64,000 bases of DNA, taken from assembly GCA_002270565.1 (NCBI GenBank), contig NQMI01000123.1:1-64000 (forward strand), in the 5' to 3' direction. Of the stretch, positions 10,431 to 22,560 are shown in pieces. This DNA comes from Stenocarpella maydis (taxonomy: Eukaryota > Ascomycota > Sordariomycetes > Diaporthales > Diaporthaceae). Each line of letters begins with the position of its first letter. Position 1 is the stretch's first letter. The position numbers and the translations under genes were made by a program. The notes under the pieces were generated by a model. The model searched no databases, was not told the origin of the DNA, and saw only the letters and a program-made list of their open reading frames with translations.

Positions 10431-12121
10431 TTAAGCAGAAGGCAGGTACAGCTCGTCGACCCAGTCTCTGTAGTCGGAGCCGATTATGAAGTCAATCGGC
10501 AGTGGCGAGTTCCTCACGGTGGAGTAGGCGGCCCTATGGGCTGTGCCGGCTCCCGCGCCGGTGTTGTCCCACTCCTCAAAGGTGACGTGGTCCGTCTGCG
10601 GCTGGTCCTCGGTCCACCTGTCCCAGCCCGTCTCGTTGATGAGGCTGCCCAGCTCGCTCCGCTGGAACGTGACGCGGGCGTAGCTCCTCCAGGGGCGGCC
10701 CAGGAAGACGCTGCCGTCCTCGACCCCGGCGCCCTCGGCGGCCGTCACCACGCTGTCGCTGACGACGTACCAGGCCGGGTCGGCCCCATCGACCCTCCCA
10801 CTGGCGGTGACCCAGCCGTAGCCGTTGCTGGCGATGGTCGAGTTGGTGATCCAGGCGCGGGCGTGCTCGCCGTAGATGAAGTCCGTCATGCCCTCGATGT
10901 AGCAGCTGGCGTAGAGCTGGCTGCCCACCTCGGCCAGGAGGGTGTCCTGCGAGCCGTACATGGCGACGCCGTAGTACCCCTGGCTGGTGTTGTAGGCGGA
11001 GAGGGCCCCGGCCTGGGAGCCCGGGCCCCAGAGGTTGCGCAGGTTGAGGTTGTAGACCGCCGTGTTGGGTGACTCGTTGACCAGGGGAGCGGTCCACTCG
11101 TTGCCGGGCGCCCCCCCGAGGAGGGAAGAGTTGTACTGCAGGGTCACGGTGTTGCTGTGGTAGCTGGTGATGTCCGAAGTCTGCCCGTAGATGGTGACCT
11201 TGGCGGCCTTGGGGGGCAGGTACACCTGCTCCGTGTAGGTGCCGTTATAGATAAAAATAGTTGTCGGGTCCGTGGAAGTGTTGGAGATGCTGTTCACAGC
11301 CGATGAGATCTGCGAGCAGTGTCAGCGAGCACATATTCCCGGGGGGGGGGGACAGCTAGCCAACCACGTACGGTACTCCAGTCACATTCTCCCGTCGTGC
11401 ACACGGTGATGCTGCCGGCCGGTGGAGTGAGCCGTGCAAGCGGGTTGGCTGGGACACCGGGTGTCGACGGTGTGCTGACGCTGTTACCCATCCTGCCTGT
11501 TGGGAGCGAATGACGAGGTCGGAGGACAGAGGGGATTGCCAGCCATCCGATGTTCTCGGGCGGGCTCTGCCACTGGTCTTAATAAGTGAGCGCCAAGGCG
11601 GCTGGGCGCCCATGTTTCCCTTGCCTGAAATGAGATTCTCCGGGAATTGTGGAAATAAATGGGGCAGTTCGGGGCCCATGAGCAGAGCCCTTCGGTAACC
11701 ACCCGTTCCGGTGCGTTGCGACTCTGCCTGTTCCGACTTCACGGCCCGCAGTCGAGGCGGAGAGGGACTGCACGGCTAGTTCCAGCTTATGACAGGTCAT
11801 GTCGAGCTCTGAGGATTCAACGGCTTCGAGGATAGCCCTACCCGACATCCGACTGTCCAACCACGACTCGGAGTCTGTAGCGCGGACCCGCTGAACCCAC
11901 GCAATAATATACTTTAATCTTAGATAAAGGTGCCTGGGCACATGTCGAGGGACCTGGCTCGCCTGGCACTCCCCTGGAATCTCAAAAACAACCTCGAATG
12001 CACCGATGCCCCCCCCCCCCCAGAAGGGGAACGTACCCGGGTAGCCCGTCCCATATAGAGTAGCCCCCGAGGCAATGGGACAAGTAATAAGCGTTAACAA
12101 CGACCAAAATTTCAGATTCAA
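10431..12121 (-). CDS. Secreted pectin methylesterase (carbohydrate esterase family 8)
   Basis: The enzyme removes methyl esters from homogalacturonan outside the cell. Three exons fit: 12121-12037, 11496-11372 and 11309-10431, 1089 nt in all and about 362 residues. The first intron (540 nt) is long for a fungus and the second is 62 nt. The first exon supplies a clear signal peptide (MNLKFWSLLTLITCPIASG). The family signatures are all present: TIFIYNGTYTEQVYLP, the catalytic acid in GSQDTL, the nucleophile region GMTDFIYG (commonly GHVDFIFG), and FLGRPWR with the catalytic arginine. Several N-glycosylation sequons occur in the middle. The start rests on inferring the long first intron; without it, a truncated start would lie at 11491. 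It appears intact. Confidence 0.88.
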
Positions 12122-13010
12122 TTCGTGTTCTTCTTCTTTAGATAATACTTAAGATTGAAGATTAATAATTCATATCCATTAGTTATAGTCATGTACATTA
12201 TAGTAGTCTATATATATTAATCGGATATACCAGTAACGTTTCAATTGGGAATGGCCCGGCCCGAATTGTGGGCCGGGCACGTACGTTAACTACCTAGGTA
12301 CAGAATATGGACTCTTGGAAGCAAAATAGCCAACCTTGGAAGCCAGTAATACCCAGTAACAACACATCACGTACTCGGCGCAACGTGGCACTCTATACTC
12401 ATCAAAGCCGGGTCACTTCGTGGATGGTTACGAAAGTTGATGATGTGCAAGCAAGCCCAGGCCGTCGTCCCAGGGCGGTAGCGTCCCGTAACTGCTTTCC
12501 AAGACTAGCCGCAGATTCGTCCCCGCGGCGTTCGTGGTGAAGTCATCGTGGAAGCCGGCGCTAATTGGTTTCGGCACTGGTCCCGAAGCCTGATGCTTAT
12601 AACCCTTCCTAGTGATTCATCAGATTATCGCCGATCATAAGGGCGGATGCATGCTTTGCCGTGAGATAAGCAGAGATGTACGTCAACCACCTGCAGTATG
12701 AACGCCGACAATCAACCAGATACATACCTAGGGTAGGAGGGACCAGGAAAGGGGCCAGCATTGACCCACATTGAAGTCTAGCTAGGGATTCCTGCTGCCA
12801 AGTTATCTAGAGAATATCATGGCCCCGCCCCCCTATAGATGCGGATACACGGGCGGACACTCCTGCAGTCGAGCTGAGGATTCCTGCCGCCAAGACAAAG
12901 ACCATGTCTGCCTGCCTGCCTGCTAGGGAAAGGAGGCCCGTCGACTGCTGTGGGGGCCCTCCTGCAAGCTGCCATTGGTTCCCAAGACCATATCCCTGAT
13001 TACTAGCCAT
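12122..13010. other. Gene-free region upstream of the pectin methylesterase
   Basis: The first 150 bases are AT-rich and would carry the esterase promoter. The rest shows only short frames without coding bias. A few short direct repeats of the type cctgcctgcctgc occur near 12908-12923. Confidence 0.45.
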
Positions 13011-13502
13011 TCACTGCTTGAGGCACGCCATACCTAGTATGCAGGCGAAAAAAGCATTATTTCCCGGCCCACAGGTCTCGGTACAGGCTCCGACCGGATG
13101 GAAATGGTTAATTCCGTCCCAGATTGAAATTGTTCCGACCCTGCCTGTTTCCGCCCTCACACTTCCCTGGCCCTCGCCCAGCGGCGTCCACGTCCCAGCT
13201 GCCATATTCCTCCTCAGTCGCTCCGCGGTCTTTGGATTGGCCTTCGCAATGTGGCTGTTCTTTTGAATCCAACCGAGCTGAGCCATTGTGCTTTCCCTCC
13301 CTTCAATGGTATTGCAGTTGGGGTACAGCCCGAACCGATCGATGATGGGCCCAGGGGCGTCGTCGACCATCAAAGAGAATAGGGTAGCTTGATGAAAGGA
13401 CCAGACTTGGTCCAGGTAAATATGAGTCACTAAATTTACTAACGAGTACTCACCCAGCAGTGGTGACGAGTCGTCTCTCATCGGATAGCACTTATATCCC
13501 AA
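13011..13502 (-). CDS. Unrecognised protein, possible partial gene
   Basis: This is a 163-codon open frame with plausible composition in its middle, such as DDAPGPIIDRFGLYPNC and AQLGWIQKNSHIAKANP. The first 25 or so codons contain a good intron donor (GTGAGT near 13453), so the true gene is probably spliced and the 5' part shown may be intronic. I recognise no domain. A broken minus-strand frame lies just upstream at 13654-14080, and the two could be parts of one decayed gene. Confidence 0.35.
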   Translation of the reverse strand: MGYKCYPMRDDSSPLLGEYSLVNLVTHIYLDQVWSFHQATLFSLMVDDAPGPIIDRFGLYPNCNTIEGRESTMAQLGWIQKNSHIAKANPKTAERLRRNMAAGTWTPLGEGQGSVRAETGRVGTISIWDGINHFHPVGACTETCGPGNNAFFACILGMACLKQ

Positions 13503-13653
13503 AAGAGCCCTCTATAGCGCGATATAAGTGCTCACTCTGAGATGCCAAAAGCAGTTGGTCTCTGTTGCCTTCTTGGTGGGCTATTATGGCGTTAAATTTG
13601 CTAGCGATGCAGGTCCAATACTCAGACATCGAGCTTGCCCAGGCGTGGCGGGT

Positions 13654-14080
13654 TCACGGCTTCAGTAGCCCTGGCAAGCCGTAGTGGTAGTCGTAGAGGA
13701 AGTTCCTCGCTATCCTGTCGAACCAGCTCATCCACCGCCCACCAATGTCCTTAGAAAGAGCCCTCAGTGCCTGGTCAAGAAGTGAATGCATGTCAGACAC
13801 CAGCACGGGGAAGGAAGGGTCCTCGAGCGCGGCGAACGAACCTGTCATACCCGGGACCGTGTCGGGCCCGTACGCACTGCTGAGGGCTCTGAGGGCGGGT
13901 CAAGCACCCTTGACAGAGGAGGAAAATCGATGGTTGTCACTGAAGAACTCGGTAGCCAGCTATGTTTTGGAAACATGGGGTGTGGATAGCCAGTGGATGC
14001 ATGCGCGCTGCATCTGCTCTAGGAACAAGGGCGTGATGATTGAGTCGAGGTCCTGCGTCGTGGACATGCCAGCGTTGAAA
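13654..14080 (-). pseudogene. Unrecognised reading frame with two in-frame stops
   Basis: One minus-strand frame reads continuously from about 14080 (MSTTQDLDSIITPLFLEQ) to a natural stop at 13654 (GLPGLLKP). It is interrupted by a TAG near 13970 and a TGA near 13905. Between the stops the composition remains protein-like (PSFPVLVSDMHSLLDQALR, WMSWFDRIARNFLYDYHY). Both stops could derive from CAG/CGA by C-to-T change. No family is recognised. Confidence 0.4.
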
Positions 14081-17000
14081 ATTGGAATTCTAACTGAGGA
14101 AAATGGAATGATAATTACCTTTGGACAGTAAGTAGACAACTCATTAGTAGTATAGCTGCAGCCAGTCAGAGTCCATCGTCCAAGGCACAGTCATTCTCAC
14201 GCCCACCGCCAACCCACGCACTTAGGGCCAATTTGCGTGCATACCTAAGTATCGAAAGAAGGTGGCTGTAAATGGAAATTTCCTACACCTTCACTTGTAA
14301 GTAAACCCTTGAATATCAATTTTCGAGAAATGACACCTAGAGCCACAGCCAGCCTCCAATCACAGTGGTTGGGTCTCCCTGTTCATTTGCATCACGGTGA
14401 TCCCCAAGATCGTTCCATCGGATGGGAGTTCTATCCACGAATACACGGCTCCCTGGACCACCCTTGAGCAGGGATTTTCCATCTTCAGCGGCCAAGTCAA
14501 TTCTACCTCTACTTGGAACCCTCTTCCGCAGCCTTTTAGCGATCTAAGGCGACATGATGGCCAACTTCTACGGAATGAGAAATGGCGTCCCATGTAGGCG
14601 GTACGAAGGCCAGCCTTCTTGGTTTTTGCAGTGATATGCTTGCAAATATTACTAATTTCACCTCTTTCTCACCGAGGCTGTTCAACTTTAATAAGTTTGA
14701 TGATAAAGAGAACAGTATTTACGGGGCTGGGTCAGATGACAAGTCAGTCATTGTGAAAAAACTAGCTGAAGTAAACATTTCCTGAATATCTCGTTAGGAG
14801 CTGTAATTCAAACACTCAATTATGCGGTCAGTTATGATGAGGCAAGCCATCATGTGTGCATCACGAGTGCAACAAAAGTATCGCTGTCCGCCAGTACATG
14901 AAGGTATGTCAAAGTTGTGTCAGTTCTGCGTGAAATCAGAGCCAGTGTCAAAAGTTGATACATGGAAATTTATGTGCTAGGAGGCTGTCCACCCCATTAC
15001 ACAGCAAGGTGGCCGTATAGCCGCCTTTTCTTTGCCAGGCAAGATAGAGGTACTATTAGGAAACCTCGTTAACACTTGCTTGCAACTTGGTTTGTCAGGT
15101 TATATGTGAGATCTTCAGAATAAGCGAATACCGAAAATTCGAAATATTAGCAATCAACCTTCAGGTTCTGGTCAAGTATGGTCATCAAAACTGTGAACTT
15201 AGAAGGCAGACAAGTGGCTAGATCTGGATATCAAGTGCTCCAAATGATTGCATTCATATAGACTCAAGGAGCTGCCCGCCATAACCAGGTACTAGTACAC
15301 TACTAACGGACCAAAAGATCAAGCAATGACGGGTCTTCAACGTCACCTGGCGGTTCCGCCTATATACTAGGGCACAAACCACTCTGACAAGAACTACATA
15401 GCTATGGAATGACGGTTTGCAAGGTCAAGTGTTCTGATTATGAGTGAATATTCGTAAGGTAATAAACGGATGCTATCTTGAGGTAAAATGCTTAGTTGTC
15501 AGCTGCTATCATGTGCAATTAGATTAGTGGATTTAATATAACCTAACCACACCCCAAGGGCAAATTGCCGCTGTACCCTCTCTACTGCCCATCTCTCGTC
15601 AACCACCATATGCCCACTATACCCTCCGGAAGAGTGTTATTCTCTTTATTATAAGCGATAATGAAGAGGAAACTCTATCATGTATTATTATGTCTATCAG
15701 CCAAGCAGACTACCGTACTGGGCTTGGGGACACCAACTTATAGTACCCTAGATAGGGCAAGGAAATCCAGAATATAATAATTCCTGCCGGGGGAAGCATT
15801 CCCCCCTAGGGCTCGGGATATTGAGTTTTAGGTATAAAAGTTATATAAGTACTTGCTTTAAGTAAGGTTGAGGGAGTTATATACCTTAGTATTACAAAGA
15901 GGTGGTAATAAAGAGGTAGTTCCTAGAAAGAAGGAGTAATTATAAGGAAAGTCTAAGAGACGTTTAAAATTTATGAGATTTAAGTAAGCTTTAAGTTATC
16001 TAAGCATAATAATCCTGAGGATGAGAAGGAAATTCTAAGATTAATTTAGAAGTAAATTCTTTTTTAGCTAGACCTTATGCTAGGTTAAAATGAGGTACTT
16101 AAAAAAACTAATCATGTGACCTTTATACCTAAAACTTGAAATCTGTCATGAATTAGGGGCTCGCTGGGTCCATCATTCTTACTATCCTTGGGTGTATGAA
16201 CGAGCATTTCTCGCTCAATTGCAGTAGTGCTAAGAAAAACCACACAAGCTCTATTCGATACGCCGCGCTCGGAATCGTGACAATATCCCCAGCCCCGCTG
16301 GGGAAGGCTTGCCCTCAACACAACTCTAGCCCTTAGGGTAACTGCAGCCTATCTGGGATATCCAGGGAATTGTTCCCATTTCCCAGTGCAGTATAAAGCA
16401 AGGGGTATGTCCCGCTCCGCTAATCCCTTGGTTGCTGGGCGAGGCAGGGGGGGGGGTGTTGATTGACGAGGAAGTCCAGGCTTGGTCTATTTTAAACGAG
16501 AGCACAGCCGCATGGACTTGTGTCAGGGTGTGGCATGTCATGCAGCAGCATGCTGACCACCCATTTTGATTTACTTGAGGGGTCGACATGGTAGCACAGC
16601 AGGTTTGGGCAGCAGACTGTGTGCCATTTGGGCATTGGAGATACTCTAGCCTGGCTGCCTGGGCAATGGCCGAGGCTTTGACCGGTTCCAAGCCAACTTT
16701 TGAACAAGCGCTGGGTCCTTGAGCGACTGTATGAAGGCAGCGCCGCGGCTTCTTCTTCTCCTTCTTTTTTCAAAATGGAATTGTGACCGGATTGAGAGCG
16801 AAACCAGCCAAGTTCTGCATAAGGCAGAAGAAACATTTGTAGGCAACAGTTAGTACATACATATGTAAAGCAGGGCAGCACAACCATAATGATATAAATG
16901 CAATGCTTGCAATATGCCTTTAAACACGCATTCCACCCTGTAGTTACTTATACTCGGAAAATAACCTTGGGGGTCAAGCTAGCAAATGAGATGAGGATGA

Positions 17001-17928
17001 GTTGCCCGGAACCAGTATGCTCCTCGAAGCTTCTGAAGGCCTCCGAAAATGCACCAGCCGAGGCAGCCAAAACGTCAGATCGGTGGCAGCTGAAAATTTC
17101 TATTTTCCTACATGCATGAAGTCGGCATGCCGAGTCAATTAGTTAAAAATATTAAATATAGACGTGCCCTATACCAATTTAGGGCACCCAACCTGCAGCT
17201 ACATCAGATGTAGCTAGTTGTCAAAGGCCAGTATCCGCCGAGAACTTTGGTGGCTGCAGCTGGCATACAGACTTCCTACCAGGGAGGGGGAAGGGGGGTG
17301 TTCGACATGGTAATGAAATGCAACCAGATACGCCAATGATATGGCCATAGGGTCAAAATTTTAAAACTATACGAAAATACTAGCCAGAAGCTTATAAACT
17401 TCTATCCAAAATAAAATATATCAAGGACCTTAAATTAGGTTAAAATTATTGCTGTGTTAAGACTAATCTAATTTTTATAACCACCCTCTACCCAAGTGAA
17501 TAATTACTTAGTAGGTAGGGGACAGCTAAGAGGGGGGGGGGGTTTGGCCCCCTTGGCCCCCATTGTGAGGGCTTGGCATGGGATCATGTCACAGCATGTC
17601 AAGGTACACATATTATGTCAATATTACTATAATAACCGTGATGTGCGGATGCTGTGAACCGTATAAATTTTAATACTTATCAATTGGAAATTTAATGTCA
17701 ATACAATTTCAACATTATAATGCAATGCTTGCAATATGACTTCAGACACCCCCCCCCCCTCGTAGGTATGTGCGACACTGGTGGAGGGGGGGTCTCCTGT
17801 CTTCTGTAAAGGGAGGAAGCCAGAGGCCTTTGTTATTTAAGCGCAGTGCTCGGATCTTTCCCTCTGCTCATCCTACCACCCGTCATAAATTCAAAAAATG
17901 CGCTTTAACGTAATCTTGTCTTTAAACG
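14081..17928. other. Gene-poor, partly RIP-like region
   Basis: No frame has both length and coding bias. Bases 15600-16130 and 17340-17520 are AT-rich. Long G or C runs lie near 16446-16456, 17532-17542 and 17751-17760. A 20-base motif (aatgcaatgcttgcaatatg) occurs at about 16898 and again at about 17720, marking a dispersed or flanking direct repeat. The minus-strand frames at 16112-16887 overlap in several frames and look like chance frames. The HET gene promoter must lie at the right end. Confidence 0.5.
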
Positions 17929-19893
17929 ATGCAATCCACTTCGTTGACCCATTTTGAACTGGCCCCACCACCAGACTGGGCCTGCAAGGTTTGCGATAGA
18001 GCGAAGTCGAGTTGCGTGAAACTGCAAAGCCTGCGAGAGTCCGCGGATTCGGGATGCCAGGAGTGCCACCTTCGATATCTCGGCGTCACTCAAGTGCTCA
18101 AGGAGGAGCCCTCGCGCGGCTGTGTGGAGATATCTGTGTGGTCCAGGGGCCGTCTCACCATGGTCAAGAAGTACTGGAGTGCCAACCCCCGCATCGACGC
18201 CAACACCTCAGTCTATTTCTATATAAATATTGACGAGGCGAAATCTACGTGGCCCACCGTGGGCGCTGGGCGTGGCAAAAGTAAACGAAGGACCACTTAT
18301 GCAGCCATCATCCAAGCGTGGCTGCAAGCTTGTGACAAGTCTCACACAGAATGTCGCAAATCCCCCGACTGGTGCGAACCGCATGCAAAATTTCCGGAGC
18401 CTCGGGAGGCAGGGCTGCCGAAGTTGCCAACTCGCGTCTTGGATGTCGAATCCACCGACCCTGTTGATGCCATCAAAATCATAGAGGTGGCTGATGAGAA
18501 AGGGCTTTACATTGCCCTCAGTCATTGCTGGGGCCGGGAAGGTATCTCAATCAAAACAACGCGCGACAACTTTCGTGGCCGTCAGAGGATCATACACTTC
18601 GACGATTTACCCCAGAACTTCCAGGATGCTGTGGAAGTGGCTAAGGCCGTCGGGCTTAGATACCTCTGGATTGATGCCTTGTGCATACTCCAGAACGATA
18701 AAGATGACTGGGAGAAAGAGTCTGGTCGTATGGTAGAGGTTTACCAGAACGCACATTTTGTTCTCGGCGCGGACATGTCCCCTGATGTTCATGGGGGATT
18801 CTTGGATACCGAAGAGTGTGCATATGAGCGGTGGGAAACACCTGTTGCAACCTTCGGTCCGGAAAAATCTACGATTTACGCCAGATACCAACATGGACTA
18901 CATCACAATCCCTGCCCCATCTTGCCGAGAATTCCATCACTCGCGAACGACAAAGTACGCAACCCACTTCGAGATAGAGCTTGGACACTACAGGAGCAAA
19001 TCTTGGCATCCCGAATGGTTCACTTTACCGAAAAAGAAATGATATGGGAATGTAGAACGGCATTATGGTGTGCATGTGGGGAACTGGATATGGGCATATT
19101 CGCTGACTACCAGAGACTGTCTTACTACGAATCTTTGCTTCCAGGCTCAACGAATAAATTCAGGACCTGGTACGAGATCGTCAACGCTATTGGCTTTCGA
19201 AAGATCACCAGGCAATCGGACCTACTGCCTGCTCTCTCTGGACTTGCACAACAGTTCCAGAGGCAGCACGCGGGGACCTACTTGGCTGGTATCTGGAAGA
19301 ACGACCTGCCACGAGGGCTTTTGTGGAAAACAGACAGGTCGTCCGGACCAACACGTGCGGATCCGTACCGAGCTCCCTCATGGTCCTGGGCATCCATCAG
19401 AAATGGGATTGGCCGATATGAGCATTGCAAAGCTCGCCTAGAGCGTGTTTATGCAACCATCCAGGACGCTAAATGTGTCCCGGACGGCAAAGATTCTCTC
19501 GGTGCCGTTGCAAGGGATAAATGTTGTTTGAGGGTCTATGGACCTTTGATAGAACTGGTGTACCAAGGCGGAAAACAACACCGGGACCAAGACGGACAAT
19601 GGGATGCCCCGGATAATGCTTGTCAGACGAAGCCTCCCCAAATATGGGACTTCGACTTCGACTTCGAATTCAAGCCGGATCTTGGAGGGAGCTTATATTT
19701 ATTATACATTGGAGACCTGGCTGTAGGACCTCCATCGACGAGATGCAAAGGCTTGATTCTACGACAGTATAAGACTTCCCCACATCCTGAATTTGAGGAA
19801 GCTTTCGAAAGGATTGGTAGGTTTGGGCATCACCTTGGAACAGTTGAAAAGTATTCTCAGTTGATTAATAACAGGGAGGTGGTGATATTTTAG
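17929..19893 (+). CDS. HET-domain (heterokaryon incompatibility) protein
   Basis: This is an uninterrupted 654-residue frame with a fungal HET domain at about residues 195-360. The three conserved blocks are visible: YIALSHCWG near residue 193, LRYLWIDALCILQNDKDDW near 243-261, and RDRAWTLQEQILASRMVHF near 347. An N-terminal cysteine pattern (WACKVC, CQECH) is common in this family. HET domains trigger cell death on non-self recognition, usually with a partner protein. No NACHT or WD40 region is attached and no obvious partner gene adjoins, so its role in incompatibility is only inferred. It appears intact although AT-rich decayed DNA lies upstream. Confidence 0.93.
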   Translation: MQSTSLTHFELAPPPDWACKVCDRAKSSCVKLQSLRESADSGCQECHLRYLGVTQVLKEEPSRGCVEISVWSRGRLTMVKKYWSANPRIDANTSVYFYINIDEAKSTWPTVGAGRGKSKRRTTYAAIIQAWLQACDKSHTECRKSPDWCEPHAKFPEPREAGLPKLPTRVLDVESTDPVDAIKIIEVADEKGLYIALSHCWGREGISIKTTRDNFRGRQRIIHFDDLPQNFQDAVEVAKAVGLRYLWIDALCILQNDKDDWEKESGRMVEVYQNAHFVLGADMSPDVHGGFLDTEECAYERWETPVATFGPEKSTIYARYQHGLHHNPCPILPRIPSLANDKVRNPLRDRAWTLQEQILASRMVHFTEKEMIWECRTALWCACGELDMGIFADYQRLSYYESLLPGSTNKFRTWYEIVNAIGFRKITRQSDLLPALSGLAQQFQRQHAGTYLAGIWKNDLPRGLLWKTDRSSGPTRADPYRAPSWSWASIRNGIGRYEHCKARLERVYATIQDAKCVPDGKDSLGAVARDKCCLRVYGPLIELVYQGGKQHRDQDGQWDAPDNACQTKPPQIWDFDFDFEFKPDLGGSLYLLYIGDLAVGPPSTRCKGLILRQYKTSPHPEFEEAFERIGRFGHHLGTVEKYSQLINNREVVIF

Positions 19894-20823
19894 GTACGGT
19901 CCCGGTTAGGAATTTTTACATTTGTCTTGGGTCATGTATGGATCATGTTCGTTGGCATGTATATCCTTTGACTTGAGATGCGAGAGGCTTACAATTTCCG
20001 GCGCAACGTCAGAACGTATAATAACGAAGCTCCCGGACAATGTCTTTTTACGCAGATACAAGACAAACAAGAACCTGAATACGAGCAGAGCCCTGGAGAA
20101 CGTCTTTGAATCTACCCCCAGATGTCGCCTCGAGGGCCCAAACATTGCGGGCCTTTCGCGGCGGGGACGGCAACACCAAGGATGGTCTCGTTGGCCAAAA
20201 ATACTGAAGCGGAGAGGAAACCACATATTGACTACCCTCGTGGCTCAAATACCTTTTTCATCGCCATCGCCATCATCCTCAGCGTGTTTCTCTCATCGCT
20301 CGGCATTGTACGTACCTTTCCTCTGATTTCCCAATCCATCCTCTTGATCTGAGACGCCAAAAGGGCCAGCGGGCGACTACGAATGTGGGGCCATAGCTTT
20401 CTGAATTAGACATAATTTTCCCACTTCAGAGCCACGGAGAATTGGAGTTTTTGAATCCTGTTAAATTATCTGCCAGTGCTCCCTTCGTAAAGCGCTACCC
20501 ACTTTGAGGACTCACTCCTTCACTGCCATCGAGTAGGCTATTTACTGAAACTCATACACAGCACTCAGACACGCGGCTAACAAATCAGAAGTTTGCGAGG
20601 AGGGTCAACCGTCGTTTCGCAGATCCCAGGGAAATTCCCTCGGGAACCATCTAGATATTTAGCTAATCCCGCCAATGCACTGACACGCATGCTAGCGAAC
20701 GGCGTGGGTGGCCAAAAAGCCAGGTTCCCGAACCGTATCTTGATCAAAAGAAAGTGCCTATTCGTCACTCACTTGATGTCAGCAGCTAGTGATATATCCC
20801 TGGCCACAGCATGGCTCGCCGGC
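19894..20823. other. Intergenic region between the HET gene and the ureohydrolase gene
   Basis: Overlapping short frames on both strands lack coding bias. This is the convergent 3' region of the two genes. No further feature is supported. Confidence 0.45.
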
Positions 20824-22127
20824 TCAGGGGCCCTCGACGTGCTTCACAGGTTTCGCAACCATCAGCCCGATCAGACTCCTCGCAACCTCCGCAGCAGCCA
20901 AGCAGGTGGTCTCCCCATTATCGTCGTACACAGGCGCGACCTCGACAACGTCGGCCCCAACGACATTGAGCCCAGACAGGCCGTCCAGAACAGTCAATAG
21001 TTCCCTGGTCGTCCACCCGCCGGGCTCCGGAGTCCCCGTCGCAGGAGCAAAGGCCTGCGATACCAATCGTCAATATCAGCCAAAACCCTACTGAGAGGAA
21101 GGGGGGGGGGGACATATTAATAAGTTACTCACTGGGTCCAAAACATCAATGTCCACGGTAATGTAAACATTCCCCTCGCCCACCCTGTCCCTGAGCCGGC
21201 TGATGACCCCCTTCGGCCCAAGCTCATCCATGTCCCGCGCAGTGACGATCTCGAACCCGCACTGCGCGTCGTTGTCGAGGTCCCTGCGCCGGGTCCCCAG
21301 CGGCGCCCGGATCCCGGCGTGTATGGACGAGCCGTTCGATATGAGGCCCTCCTCGTGGGCGATGTGGAGGAACGTCCCGTGGTTCACCGACGCGTAGTCG
21401 GTGATGCCCCCGCCGGCGGCGCGCGGGTTCCAGGTGTCGATGTGCGAGTCAAAGTGTATGACACTCACCACGCCCCAGTGGTCGATGGTGGACCGGAGGG
21501 CGGCCAGAGTGGTGGTGTGGTCGCCGCCCAGCATCAGCACGCGGGGCGTCCTTGAGATGGAGGCGTTGTTTGCGGTGCGCCTGGTGGTGATCTGGGGCGT
21601 TGTCAAGAGCTGATGTGAATCCGATAAGCGGGAGACCTCACCTTGTGGGCCTTTACGAGTTGTTTCAAAGCCACGGTGTTGTCCACAAAAGTCAGCGGGG
21701 CATCACCGCAGTCGACTATTTTGGCCCACTCCTCGAACGAGTTTCGCCCAGAGTACACGTTCCACGAATGGGGTCCTCGTATCCTCCTTGATCCGTCACG
21801 GATCCCGTGTGGTCCAAATCTTGCCCCGGGTCTATAGGATGTCGCCGTGTCGAACGGGGCCCCCAAGACGGCGATGTCGTATTTTCCAACATCGTCATCT
21901 GCCTGAGGACCAAAGCAAGGCACATATGGCAAGTGCCCAAAAGACGTGAGCCCGCCCGTGGCATCAGTGGTCAGGTCGATATCCTCATCACTGTCGCTCT
22001 GAGGTCCGATTGGTACTTGTCCAGGCAACCGGTCTATCCCGAATGATGGGGGGAAGGCAATGTCACGGGCGCATCCGATCCTCGCCACAAACAGTAAAAG
22101 AATCCCAAACAACATCCTCACGTACAA
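20824..22127 (-). CDS. Secreted agmatinase-like ureohydrolase (arginase superfamily)
   Basis: Three exons, 22127-21642, 21591-21133 and 21054-20824, give 391 residues; introns are 50 and 78 nt with clean GT..AG ends. The superfamily hydrolyses guanidino groups to urea at a two-manganese centre. All metal-binding blocks are seen: LMLGGDHT, the HFDSHID block (usually DAHxD, here DSHID), ITVDIDVLDP, and the late EVAPVYD segment. GAPFDTATSYRPGARFGP is the typical substrate-side loop. The N-terminus MYVRMLFGILLLFVARIGCA is a signal peptide, so the enzyme should enter the secretory pathway, as many fungal agmatinase-like proteins do. Arginase or another guanidino substrate cannot be excluded from sequence. 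Confidence 0.9.
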
Positions 22128-22560
22128 TCGTGCGCACAGTTGAGAATGTACGAAAACAGAAGAAAATCAGAGCAGGAATATTGCAGTGCCGGAGGCTGAG
22201 ATAGCGGCATGGCATCCATATATCAGCTCTTATCTCGCCGGTGTGGCTCACAGCATGGCGAACAGCCAATGGGACTCAAGACTAGATCCAACACGGAAGG
22301 ACATGCATACACGTCCTACCCCGGATGCCATCGGCGTAATACGAAGTAAGCCGGCATAAATGCACGTTGGTCGAAATTGCAACCCACAGGCAGAGAACAC
22401 GGGCTTATTAAGTGCAGATGGGAGTAGGCCGAGCTTGCAAGGAACGCTCCCGACTGTGCTTAAGTTATTTCTCTACAAAGTTTCCTACCACTGGGTTTAA
22501 CAGCAAATATTGGATTAGATATAAATCCAGGATAAGATAAGAGGAAGCACGAGCCTTCTT

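Noticed and set aside
10536..11072. Frames opposite the pectin methylesterase
   Set aside because: They are shadows of a high-GC gene with clear catalytic motifs on the other strand.
16112..16887. Several overlapping minus-strand frames
   Set aside because: Three frames overlap with equal length and none has coding composition or motifs.
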